IMG/VR virus record: IMGVR_UViG_3300032296_003213
Coordinates: 1-30,169 of that record
From: a virus
DNA length: 30,169 bases
Reading direction: 5' to 3' (one strand)
Positions 19,154-27,497 of the stretch are shown here, one piece after another. The notes under the pieces are model-generated. The model had not been told where the DNA came from. It did no database searches and worked only from the letters and a program-made list of their open reading frames with translations. Within the stretch, counting starts at the first letter, position 1; each line of letters starts with the position of its first letter. Made by a program: the position numbers and the translations under genes.

Positions 19154-20188
19154 TTACATCCGGAAACTGCCCGCGCCGCCGGCTGCGCCGCCGCCCAGGC
19201 TGGCTATGCCGCCAGAGGTAGCAGGGTTTGCTTGCTGGCCCATCGTAGACTGCTGCTGGTTCATCGGCGTGACTTGCTGCGGACGAGCCTGCTGATTCAT
19301 TTGGCCAAATGCCGGCGGTTGGCCCATTGGAGATGGCGTTCCGAGCTGACCGAACCCAAGTTGAGACAGGGTCTGAGAAAACGGAACACTCTGCGTCGGA
19401 GCGCGAGTCATGTCAGCCGTGGTCGTTGTGTTGTATGGGCCGATCATTCCTGATTGGTATGGGCTGGTCATCCCTGGTGGGATCATTCCGGGCTGGCCCA
19501 TCGAACCCAACGGCATCGAACCCAACGGTTGACCCATCATTCCCGGTTGGCCCAACGGCATCGAACCCACCGGCATCTGCGTTGCCATTCTGTCCAGTTG
19601 GCCCACCATTGGGGTAAATTGGCTTTGGAACGCTTGGTCTTGCGCTAACATATTTTTGTATGCATCGCTGCTTTCGAAAGCGTTTCTCAATTGGGCCAGC
19701 TGTTGCAGTTGGTCTTGGGTGGGCATTTGGCCAGGGGTGAGGCCGCTCTTCATCGACTCAACGTATTGTTGCATCGCCAGGAACTCTGGCGAAGCCTGCA
19801 CTGCGTTGTTAGCGTCAAAAAGCGATTGCGGGGGCCTCACTGCTGGAAAAGATTGACTAATCGGCGCGGTTGGCATTGCCGGGCGCGCACCGCCAGTCGT
19901 CGCACCGCGAGTGCTCATGAAATCGTCCACAGTCATCGACGCGGGCATGAGGGGTTTGATAGCGGGAAAAGTTTGATTAATCGGCGCTGTCAACGGAGCA
20001 GGCCGTGGCCCACCAGTCGTCGCACCGCGAGGGCCCGTGAAGTAATCTGCGGGCACAAGTGGCCTTGGTTGCATGGGCGGCTGACCGAACGGGCCCCCCA
20101 TGCCCCGCCCAGGGCCTCTGTCCATACCCGGCCGCCCAGGACCTCTGTCCATACCCGGTTGCTGGCCAAGATTATCAAATGGTTTCAT
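19154..20188 (-). CDS. Pro/Gly/Met/Gln-rich disordered repeat protein
   Basis: 344 aa with almost no globular sequence. Residues 12-29 hold a 9-aa tandem repeat (PGMDRGPGR twice). Two 40-aa modules follow, sharing RGATTGG.RPA..TAPI.Q.FPA (near 55-76 and 95-116). A helical stretch (125-195; EFLAMQQYVESMKSGL) contains the only folded-looking region. Then GSMPLGQPGMMGQP-type repeats and a Gly-rich tail. The ATG at 20188 sits 8 nt from AAAGG; a GTG 9 nt upstream overlaps that site. A virion-associated role is inferred from the late operon; function unknown. Confidence 0.75.
   Translation of the reverse strand: MKPFDNLGQQPGMDRGPGRPGMDRGPGRGMGGPFGQPPMQPRPLVPADYFTGPRGATTGGPRPAPLTAPINQTFPAIKPLMPASMTVDDFMSTRGATTGGARPAMPTAPISQSFPAVRPPQSLFDANNAVQASPEFLAMQQYVESMKSGLTPGQMPTQDQLQQLAQLRNAFESSDAYKNMLAQDQAFQSQFTPMVGQLDRMATQMPVGSMPLGQPGMMGQPLGSMPLGSMGQPGMIPPGMTSPYQSGMIGPYNTTTTADMTRAPTQSVPFSQTLSQLGFGQLGTPSPMGQPPAFGQMNQQARPQQVTPMNQQQSTMGQQANPATSGGIASLGGGAAGGAGSFRM
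19893..20158. repeat. Internal duplications in the disordered-protein gene
   Basis: CCAGTCGTCGCACCGCGAG occurs at 19893-19911 and 20013-20031, exactly 120 bp apart, inside a diverged 120-bp (40-aa) tandem duplication. CCTCTGTCCATACCCGG occurs at 20115-20131 and 20142-20158 (period 27 bp). A further set of 15-bp CGAACCCAACGGCAT-type repeats lies at about 19500-19575. All preserve the reading frame. Confidence 0.85.
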
Positions 20189-20215
20189 GGTGGTCACCTT
20201 TGTTAAATATAAAAG

Positions 20216-20590
20216 TCACTTCAGCTTGCGCAGCTTATAAAGAGTGCTCAAGAAGGTTTCGATAGCCCCATCGATGAGATTCTGGATCGGGCTGTCCTTC
20301 TTGTCCACCGCATCGTAGCGAAGCTTCTCGATGTCATCGAGCATGTCCTCTAAGGCCTTGATGCAGTCCGGCTCGTCAGGCATCTTGAGGTACGGGATGT
20401 GGATGATCACATCGTATCTGCCTTGGTATGCCTCGGTGATCGTATCGGCATGGCCAATGATGGCTTCGTAGAACTCGCCCAGGGCGGAGTGCTTGGCAAA
20501 GCTGCCAGGGCCAGTCACGCTCAAATGCGCTCGATGGGCATACTCCCGTGCCAGGAACATAGTTCCAACCAAACGGCCAATCATTTCCAT
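20216..20590 (-). CDS. Dps/ferritin-like protein (DUF5856-like)
   Basis: 124 aa. Residues 18-54 align without gaps to the Dps ferroxidase region: H22 and H34 (AHLSVTGPGSFAKH), then D49 and E53 (EFYEAIIGHADTITEA). These match E. coli Dps H51, H63, D78 and E82. Dps proteins oxidise iron and protect or condense DNA; the phage DUF5856 family has this fold. The remaining sequence is helical (DEPDCIKALEDMLDDIEKLR). A GGAG Shine-Dalgarno sequence lies 6 nt before the ATG. It is encoded among virion-protein genes, so packaging within particles or host protection are both open. Dodecamer formation is not deducible. Confidence 0.78.
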   Translation of the reverse strand: MEMIGRLVGTMFLAREYAHRAHLSVTGPGSFAKHSALGEFYEAIIGHADTITEAYQGRYDVIIHIPYLKMPDEPDCIKALEDMLDDIEKLRYDAVDKKDSPIQNLIDGAIETFLSTLYKLRKLK

Positions 20591-20601
20591 AAGCTACTCC
20601 A

Positions 20602-23600
20602 TCACTGTTGCGGTTGTGCGGGCTGCATTGCGGCTTGGCGCTGCATCAAAAGTCCGCTTATCGGGTCGTTGGGGAACATCGCCGGATACATCAAAGGCAC
20701 CTGCGTGGACGCAGGTGCAGCAGGCTTTGTCGTAGGCAGGCGCAGGTTGGGCTCGTAGCCGCGAGTTGGCGGAGCAGGCGGCAGATTGCGCAGCATCTGG
20801 CTTGCAGAAGTGCGGGGCACTACCGGCTGGCCTTCCATACCCTGCACGGGGGTGGTCCGCCCTTCGCGCTCAATGTCAGTAATCTCTCGGGGGATGGCCC
20901 GAGTAGCGGCTGCAACTGCAGGCTTGCCAAAAATCATCTCTTTGCTGATACCGATGTCCTGCAACTGCTTGAGGACCTTCTCACCGTCTTTGGGCGTGGC
21001 GATGTTGGTGATGCCCCGAGCAAACTCAGGGCTCTCCAGGGCCTTGGTAAAGATGCGCTTGTAAAGCTCGTTCTCCAAGCTGCCGGTCATACGAACCATC
21101 AATGCCAGAGCGCCGGTCTCAGGAGCAATCCTGCCTACCATCGCTTCACGCATGGTGGTCGTCAGGAACTGAATACCTGTTCCGAACGTGCGGCGCAGAG
21201 CCTGATCCAACGATTCAAACGCTGGAATCTGCCCAGTTACGCTGGCAAATGCATTGACGCGCCGCTGCAGATCGGCGAGCTTCTTGAGATCATCAAGGTG
21301 GCCAGTGCCGCCAAAGAGAACCCGCAAAGACTTCTCGTTGGTATCCAAGAACGATTTAAGCCCGCCGCCGCCCTGCGCCCCCTGTGCTGCAAGCTCGTAG
21401 ACGGAGCGACGAAGCGAGGCAATCTTCTCAGGGTCGGTGCCCATCGTGTCAACCAGCTTCTTCATGATCGCCGGGTCACGAATGGCGTCCACAAGAACCT
21501 GCTTGGGATCAGCCTCGGGCCGTGATGCGCGGGCAAAGACCCGATCAAGCTCGTTATCCTGCGCGGCAACCATGCGGCGGTCAATTTCACCCAACCGGGC
21601 AACGTAGTCGTTGGCCAGATTGAGTTCATCCTTCAGCCGTGCCTGGATGGGCTGCGGCAACGCCTCGACAATGTTGCGGTTCTTGTCGAGCACACTGCGC
21701 ATGAGCTTGGGATCGATCAAGCCTTCTTTGTTGACCACGCCCTTGCTGCGCAACCAATCAATCGTGCCATTCATCATCAGGCGCTGGGCCTGCTCATCGC
21801 TGCCGAGGATGGTGGTCACACTTCTCAGGTTGTCTGCGTTCTTAAACGCATTCCTCATTAGGTCTTCGTTTGGCAGCAAATACTCCATGCCGCCGCGCTT
21901 GGCCTGCGTCATCAGCAGAGGCAGCGTCTTGTCGTACGTGCTCTTGTAGTCATCAACCATGACCTTCAAGGCTTGGTATTCGCTCTTGAGCCGTGGTGCG
22001 CGGTCCAGGACCAGTGCCTCAACGTCCTTGAACACAGCGTTGCCTGTGTCAAGGATTCGCTGCGCATCAGTCTGACGTACACGGCCCTTCATCATGGCCG
22101 CGTTGTAGTCGTTGAGCGCATCGTTGCGGAATCGCTGGGCCGCTGTCAAGTAGTCCAGGGCCTCTGGAATGTTGATGTCGATCTTCGTGCTGTCAGCAGC
22201 GATCCGAGCAGCGTCCTGGCGAATCTGCTCAGGGTTGATGATGATCTTGCGACCAGGGATAACTGTGGGAATGGCGACGTTGCCCTGAGCATCCGGAGTA
22301 GCAAGTTCCGTGAGCCCTGGAGTGCGGCGGCCGCCTTTGGGCTTATCCCCACGGACAAGAGATTGCACAGAAGAACGGATCGCCTTCATGATCTCGGGAT
22401 CATCAAAAGCTTTGCCCATGCCGGCAATCTGGCTGTCAATGGCCTCGTTGGTAAGGTCATTGAGCATCCGAGCCTCGAGCCTTTCGCGGTTGCGAAGCTG
22501 GCCCTGTACAAAGCTGTCGAGCAGTCGGATAGGCTCAGGCACTGCCTGACGCATGGATGGGCGCTCGATCTTGTACTTGCTGATCAGCGACAGCACCTGC
22601 TCTTCCATGTCCCTGGCATCGAAGAGCGACTTGCCTTGATCACGGGTAGGCATAGGCGTTCCGTCCGGGGCCGTGGCTTGCTTGAGGCCAATTCGGGACA
22701 GGACGCTCTGCCGCATCCGGTTGTCGGCTTCCATAGAGGCCTGAATGACGCCGCGTAGCTCGTTGTTGAGCATGTTGATATTCTGCGGGCCCAGGCGCTC
22801 GGAGATTGCCAGGATTTCAGCGTCCGTCAGGTCTTTCTTTTGGCGCACCAGATTTTCAAAGAAAGCCTGCCGGTCAGCCTGCGCGGCCTTGAAGGCATCC
22901 ATTACCGGGGTACGTGCCTCGGGGGACAGGTTGCCAAACAGGCGATCCAGCGCAGCTTGGTTTTGGCTGATGCGGGCCTTGACGCCCTCGAGGTCCTTCG
23001 GGCCCAGTTGCTGCAGCAGCCGAAGCTTTTCCTGCACCAGCGGCGTGTACATGGTGGTTTCGGCCGCATCAAAAACAAACCCCGCCTCTGCAAAGCGCGG
23101 ATCGTCCATCGCTGCACGAAGCGCAGCAAGCGCCTCTTGTGCTTCCTTGCTCTCTGCAATAGGCCCAAACACCTGCTCAAGCTTGCGCTCGGCGTTTTGC
23201 ATCAGCTTCTTAGGCACGATGCGGACAATCGGAGCCTGCCAGAACTTCGGGGCGCTCTCCAGAACTTCTCGCTCAACATCCGTGAGCCGTGATCCGGGGC
23301 CGGTGAGTTGCTCTCTTGCAAACCCGACCGCCTTGCCAGTGGGCGTCATCTGCGCTAGTTTCCCAGCGGCAGAAAAACCGCCGGACAGGGCAAGCGGTAG
23401 TCCTACAAACGCAGCAGCGGGCAGCAGTTCCTTGAGCAGGGCCTTGGAGGGCTGGTCGTCGGAGACGTTTTCTTCCACTGCCTGACGCATGGTCTCGTAG
23501 CCCGCGCCAAACGCCATGTCCAGGGCAAGCGCCTTCTTCGGGCTCTTTGCAATCATGTCCATCGCATCCTTGGCCACGGCCCGCAGGACGGTGGGGGCGG

Positions 23601-24015
23601 GAGTAGCAACAGCCAGTGGGGTGCGCATGGCCGCAGCCGCACCAAGAACACCCGTAAACGGCAAACCTGCTCCCGCGCCTTCGCCGACGGCCCGGGAGTA
23701 TCGCTCCAAAGAATTACGGGGCGATACCTCGCCCCGGTTGAAGAACTTTGCAAACTGGAAGACTTGCTTGTCGTCCAACCCCAGGCCCCTGCCGATGACT
23801 CGCTGCGCGGCATCAGGCAGTGCAAACAGGGCCGTGTTGAAGCCCCAGGAGGCTTGGTTGATCAGGCCCTTGACCTTGTCCGCGCCCTCCGTTACCTGCT
23901 CCGGGGCCCCTGCTTTGCGGGGCTCGGTTGCAACAGGAGCGCCTTCTGCACGGCCGACAATATCGCCCGTGTCGGCATCAACTACTTGGCCCTGGGTGTT
24001 GATGAAGGTTGGCAT
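20602..24015 (-). CDS. Giant helical putative internal virion protein (1137 aa)
   Basis: Not matched to a named family. It is long, mostly alpha-helical and charged, with Ala-rich stretches near the N-terminus (AGAGLPFTGVLGAAAAMRTP) and around 160-215 that may be weakly membrane-associated. It has heptad-like helices in the middle and a Pro-rich C-terminus. Such size, composition and late position match podovirus-type ejection proteins (gp15/gp16-like role). No lytic transglycosylase motif was found. Translation is coupled to the preceding gene by TAATG. Disulfides are unlikely: the protein has almost no Cys. Confidence 0.72.
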   Translation of the reverse strand: MPTFINTQGQVVDADTGDIVGRAEGAPVATEPRKAGAPEQVTEGADKVKGLINQASWGFNTALFALPDAAQRVIGRGLGLDDKQVFQFAKFFNRGEVSPRNSLERYSRAVGEGAGAGLPFTGVLGAAAAMRTPLAVATPAPTVLRAVAKDAMDMIAKSPKKALALDMAFGAGYETMRQAVEENVSDDQPSKALLKELLPAAAFVGLPLALSGGFSAAGKLAQMTPTGKAVGFAREQLTGPGSRLTDVEREVLESAPKFWQAPIVRIVPKKLMQNAERKLEQVFGPIAESKEAQEALAALRAAMDDPRFAEAGFVFDAAETTMYTPLVQEKLRLLQQLGPKDLEGVKARISQNQAALDRLFGNLSPEARTPVMDAFKAAQADRQAFFENLVRQKKDLTDAEILAISERLGPQNINMLNNELRGVIQASMEADNRMRQSVLSRIGLKQATAPDGTPMPTRDQGKSLFDARDMEEQVLSLISKYKIERPSMRQAVPEPIRLLDSFVQGQLRNRERLEARMLNDLTNEAIDSQIAGMGKAFDDPEIMKAIRSSVQSLVRGDKPKGGRRTPGLTELATPDAQGNVAIPTVIPGRKIIINPEQIRQDAARIAADSTKIDINIPEALDYLTAAQRFRNDALNDYNAAMMKGRVRQTDAQRILDTGNAVFKDVEALVLDRAPRLKSEYQALKVMVDDYKSTYDKTLPLLMTQAKRGGMEYLLPNEDLMRNAFKNADNLRSVTTILGSDEQAQRLMMNGTIDWLRSKGVVNKEGLIDPKLMRSVLDKNRNIVEALPQPIQARLKDELNLANDYVARLGEIDRRMVAAQDNELDRVFARASRPEADPKQVLVDAIRDPAIMKKLVDTMGTDPEKIASLRRSVYELAAQGAQGGGGLKSFLDTNEKSLRVLFGGTGHLDDLKKLADLQRRVNAFASVTGQIPAFESLDQALRRTFGTGIQFLTTTMREAMVGRIAPETGALALMVRMTGSLENELYKRIFTKALESPEFARGITNIATPKDGEKVLKQLQDIGISKEMIFGKPAVAAATRAIPREITDIEREGRTTPVQGMEGQPVVPRTSASQMLRNLPPAPPTRGYEPNLRLPTTKPAAPASTQVPLMYPAMFPNDPISGLLMQRQAAMQPAQPQQ

Positions 24016-26405
24016 TACTGCATCAATCCTATAAGCTGGGTTGGCGTTGCGCTCTGAATGGCTCCGTTGGGCATCCGCAGATAGACCGTGGCCCGTGGGT
24101 CTTGAATCCTGCCAATCGTGCCGCCAAGGAAGGTGTACATGCGCTTCCTTGCATCCGCATCGGAGGGGATCACAAACGGATCAGACTGTGTGCCCGTGTT
24201 GGGCGTGGACATGACAAAGTCGTTCTTTTCATAGCCCAACTGCGTGAGCACCTGCTGTCGGGCATTTCGGAGCATGGCTTCCATGCTGTTGAATTGCTTG
24301 GCAGCAAGCTCTTTGTCCGCAAAGAATCTAGTGGGGTCGCTAATACCCTTGGCCGTCTCACGCGCCCACTCCTGCTCTTGCACCGCAACCCGTCCGCCAT
24401 CATTGGCAGAAGCGATGTTTTTCAAGATGGAGTTCATGCCGGTGCTGATACGAGTTGAGGCATCAGTCAGGTCAAGGTTTGGCCGCAAAGTTGCAGAGGG
24501 AAGAACAGGGACCAGCAGGTTGTTGACCTTGTCCGAGAACCACGCACCGGGGCCGTAGGCCTGCGTGTAGACGCCCTTGAGGCTGTCCAGTGTTGCCAAA
24601 CTGTTGTCCAGTGAGCGCAGCGTTGAGGTGAGCTTAATGCGCTCGCCTTTGTCTGTTTCCACCGAAGTGGGGGCCTCGCCGCGATTGGTGACGAATGGAT
24701 TGTCAGTCGGCCGCAGCGTAAAACGGCTTGCGACCGCCGTTTTGACGGTTGGGTTGCTGGGGTCAACAGAAAAACCAATGAAGCTACCGCTCTTGTCCTT
24801 GGAAACCAAAAGGCCCGCCCCACCGTCTTCGGTAATCACGCCGCCTTTCTTAGCCTGCTCCCTGAGTAGTTCGTAGTCGCCCCTGAGCATGATCTCTTTA
24901 AGGCGTTGGGCAAACTTGTCCTGCTCCTGGACATCGCTGACTGCTTGAGACAGCGCGGCGGTGTCGACCTTAATTTGACGATCCTTGGCCTGAGCAAGAA
25001 GCGCCATGAAGCCTTGCGGCAAGCCCTGAGAAGCCTGAGCAAGCAGAGATATCGGGGTTGTGCCTGACTTGGCCGGCAGCGATGCGTACTTGAACCCGGC
25101 ATCGGCCAGCATCAGCATGGCGTTGACATACATGTCATCCTTGGTGTCGCCAAGAAGTTCTTTGTACAGAGGCGCATACTCTTTCTGCGCCTCGCGGATT
25201 CTTTCTATCCGGCTCTTCTCGGCTCCAACTTTTGGCGCGGCCACGTTGGGCTTGACTTCTGCTGTTCCTGCAGCGGCAGCCGGGGCAGGCGCAGCGGCGG
25301 CGGCCGAGTCGCCGCCTTCGATGACCTGACGAATAAAGTCTGCGTTGTCCGTGGGCGCTGCTGGCGCACCTTCGGCACCCCTAGTAGCGGGAACTTGTAC
25401 GGGCGGAACTGCCTTGGCCTGTAGGCCCGCGACAAACTGAGCCAACTGTTCGTTGCTCACGTTCGACAGGGAGGGCATTGGGATGCTTCTGTCGGTGACT
25501 TTGTAGTAGGCGTCTTCGTAATCCTTCAAAAGCTTCTGCCGTACCGGGTCTTCGCCAGGAGCAGTTGCACCTCGGTATGCCCCCACCGCACCCAGTGTGC
25601 CCACAGCCCCTAAAACGGCGGGAGCGCCGGGTGTAGCTGCCCCAGTAAGGCGGCTTAGCGGGCCCATGACCTGCGGCCCAACAAGGTTGGACATGTGTTG
25701 AGTAAAGGTCGGGTACGTCAAGAACTGCTCAGCGGTGTACCGGCCACCAGGGCCACGCACGTTCTCAAGAATCGGCCGGAAAGTCTGTGGGAAGCCCTGC
25801 GACATGAGACGACCAGCGGCGGCATTGGCCGCCGACATCTTGTCCGCACCAAACTGAGCGAAACGTGTGAGCGGAGTGATAAACGCGCCCCCCGCCGCTT
25901 GGATCGGAGGCAGGCCATCGGGAGTGGGCGGAGCCTGCTCAGCCCCGCCCTGGGAAAAAGGGGGAGCACCCGCCATGCCTTCAGGCATGGGAATTCCTGC
26001 TCCTTGGTCCGTGGGCATCGCACCCATACCCGGCATCATGCCCTGCGGAGCCATCGCCTGTGCCTGGGGAAGACCACCAATACCACCTTGCTGCGCAAAC
26101 TGGGGCTGCAGCATAGCCAGCACTTCCGGAGGCGTCTCCATGGCCGCCTCTTCGCCAACCATCTGAGCAAGCTCCATGTACCGAGCGTCCACCGAGCGCA
26201 TGTCACCGCGCAGGTTGTTCATCAAGATTTCTGGATTTTGCGGGGTGCGGGCCATTTGAGGCATTTCCTCAGACGGCTCCTCCGGCTCTTCCATTTCATC
26301 CATGTCTTCTAGTTCGTCCTCAAACCCAGACAGAATGCCGGAGTTGCGAGCCTCCTTAGACAGGGGCATCGCAAACATCGCCCGCTTCAGTACTTCTTCT
26401 TTCAT
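24015..26405 (-). CDS. Large putative internal virion protein (796 aa)
   Basis: N-terminal acidic segment (EDELEDMDEMEEPEEPSEE), then the motif PEILMNNLRGDMRSVDARYM and a Met/Pro/Gly-rich region (MAPQGMMPGMGAMPTDQG). I recall the PEILMNNLRGDMRSVD motif from phage late genes but cannot give it a function. Further on lie helical segments, an Ala-rich linker with AAAAAPAPAAAAG, and a C-terminal region rich in helices and strands (TLRSLDNSLATLDSLKGVYT). It fits an internal or ejection protein next to the 1137-aa gene. No catalytic motif seen. Confidence 0.7.
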   Translation of the reverse strand: MKEEVLKRAMFAMPLSKEARNSGILSGFEDELEDMDEMEEPEEPSEEMPQMARTPQNPEILMNNLRGDMRSVDARYMELAQMVGEEAAMETPPEVLAMLQPQFAQQGGIGGLPQAQAMAPQGMMPGMGAMPTDQGAGIPMPEGMAGAPPFSQGGAEQAPPTPDGLPPIQAAGGAFITPLTRFAQFGADKMSAANAAAGRLMSQGFPQTFRPILENVRGPGGRYTAEQFLTYPTFTQHMSNLVGPQVMGPLSRLTGAATPGAPAVLGAVGTLGAVGAYRGATAPGEDPVRQKLLKDYEDAYYKVTDRSIPMPSLSNVSNEQLAQFVAGLQAKAVPPVQVPATRGAEGAPAAPTDNADFIRQVIEGGDSAAAAAPAPAAAAGTAEVKPNVAAPKVGAEKSRIERIREAQKEYAPLYKELLGDTKDDMYVNAMLMLADAGFKYASLPAKSGTTPISLLAQASQGLPQGFMALLAQAKDRQIKVDTAALSQAVSDVQEQDKFAQRLKEIMLRGDYELLREQAKKGGVITEDGGAGLLVSKDKSGSFIGFSVDPSNPTVKTAVASRFTLRPTDNPFVTNRGEAPTSVETDKGERIKLTSTLRSLDNSLATLDSLKGVYTQAYGPGAWFSDKVNNLLVPVLPSATLRPNLDLTDASTRISTGMNSILKNIASANDGGRVAVQEQEWARETAKGISDPTRFFADKELAAKQFNSMEAMLRNARQQVLTQLGYEKNDFVMSTPNTGTQSDPFVIPSDADARKRMYTFLGGTIGRIQDPRATVYLRMPNGAIQSATPTQLIGLMQ

Positions 26406-26414
26406 GACGCTTCC

Positions 26415-27494
26415 TTAGAAGAACTTGCTTGCGGCATTGGCTGCCGCTGCGGTGCCCAAGATGCCAGTGCCTACGCCAGCGATTTGCTGGAACGGGCTTG
26501 GTGCAGGCTGCTGTTGCTGAGTAACTGCCATCTGTGTAGACGGCGCACCCTTGTAGATATCCGATTGGAAGGCAATCTGCTGCATTGGGGCCATGGCCTC
26601 TTGCATCTTTGTAGCCCGCAGTGCATCGGCCTCGGCTTGGGTTTGCCGCTGCTGCTGTGCGCCAAGGTTGTAGAGGAAGTTGACATCCTGCTGGCCCAAT
26701 TGCTGTGCAGTCTGTCCCAGAGCGGCCTGTTGAATGCCCAGATTTGCCGATTGGGTGCCCAGTGCGCCCAGGCCCTGGGCCATAGATTGCCCCAAGCCAA
26801 ATTGCTGAGCAGCAAGATTGCCAATCCCTTGGCCAATGTTTGAAAGGCCCTGGCCCTGGGCCATTTGCCTTTGCTGCTGCTGCTCAAAAGCCTGCTGCGC
26901 CTGTTGTTGCGCGGCACCATACCCTTGTTGCAGTGCGCCAAGAATAGCTTGGTTGCGGGTCTGGGCCAGATTACGCTCCAGTTCCGCCCGCTGAATGCCC
27001 TCGCGGCTGCCACCAAAAGCGCCCGACCGAACCGCCTGCGCCTGCAGGTTTTGCCGAGCAATATCGCCCTGCCGGTTGATTTCTTGCAAAGATTGCTGAA
27101 TGACCGCCTGGGTATACGGATTCATGAAAGCTTGGGCAGCGTAGGGATCGTAACCCTGCGCCGCCCCAAGCAAAGAGCCCACCCCAAGATTTGTTGCCGC
27201 TTGCGCTGCCGAAAACTGATTTCGGGTATCGGCTCCCCGCAGCACATCGGCCGCTTCTCCAATAGTTGCAGCGCCTGTCTGCAACTTTTGTGTGCCCTGC
27301 TGTAGGTAGGGCAGGTACGATCCAATGCCTGATGCCCCGATTTCCAATGCTCTTTTCTGGGCATCCGACATCCCCGCTACTTGATAAGCGGGTAATGTAG
27401 GAGAAGGCAGCGCCTGGGCTGCCTTCATGAGGCCTAGCTTATACGCCTCAATCTCTGGCGCTTCGCGGACTATCTGTTCAGTGACTTCAGCCAT
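26415..27494 (-). CDS. Gln/Ala-rich late phage protein (359 aa)
   Basis: The middle carries SGAFGGSREGIQRAELERNL, in a pattern (Q..L..INRQG.I..Q.L.AQAVRSGAFGGSREG...AE) common in phage late proteins, often annotated as structural or internal. The sequence is helical and extremely Gln-rich from about 185 to 300 (QQAQQAFEQQQQRQMAQGQG), then hydrophobic Ala/Gly at the end (GTGILGTAAAANAASKFF). Between two large late genes, it probably is a virion component; possibly analogous to T7 gp14. Role inferred from context. Confidence 0.72.
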   Translation of the reverse strand: MAEVTEQIVREAPEIEAYKLGLMKAAQALPSPTLPAYQVAGMSDAQKRALEIGASGIGSYLPYLQQGTQKLQTGAATIGEAADVLRGADTRNQFSAAQAATNLGVGSLLGAAQGYDPYAAQAFMNPYTQAVIQQSLQEINRQGDIARQNLQAQAVRSGAFGGSREGIQRAELERNLAQTRNQAILGALQQGYGAAQQQAQQAFEQQQQRQMAQGQGLSNIGQGIGNLAAQQFGLGQSMAQGLGALGTQSANLGIQQAALGQTAQQLGQQDVNFLYNLGAQQQRQTQAEADALRATKMQEAMAPMQQIAFQSDIYKGAPSTQMAVTQQQQPAPSPFQQIAGVGTGILGTAAAANAASKFF

Positions 27495-27497
27495 GGC

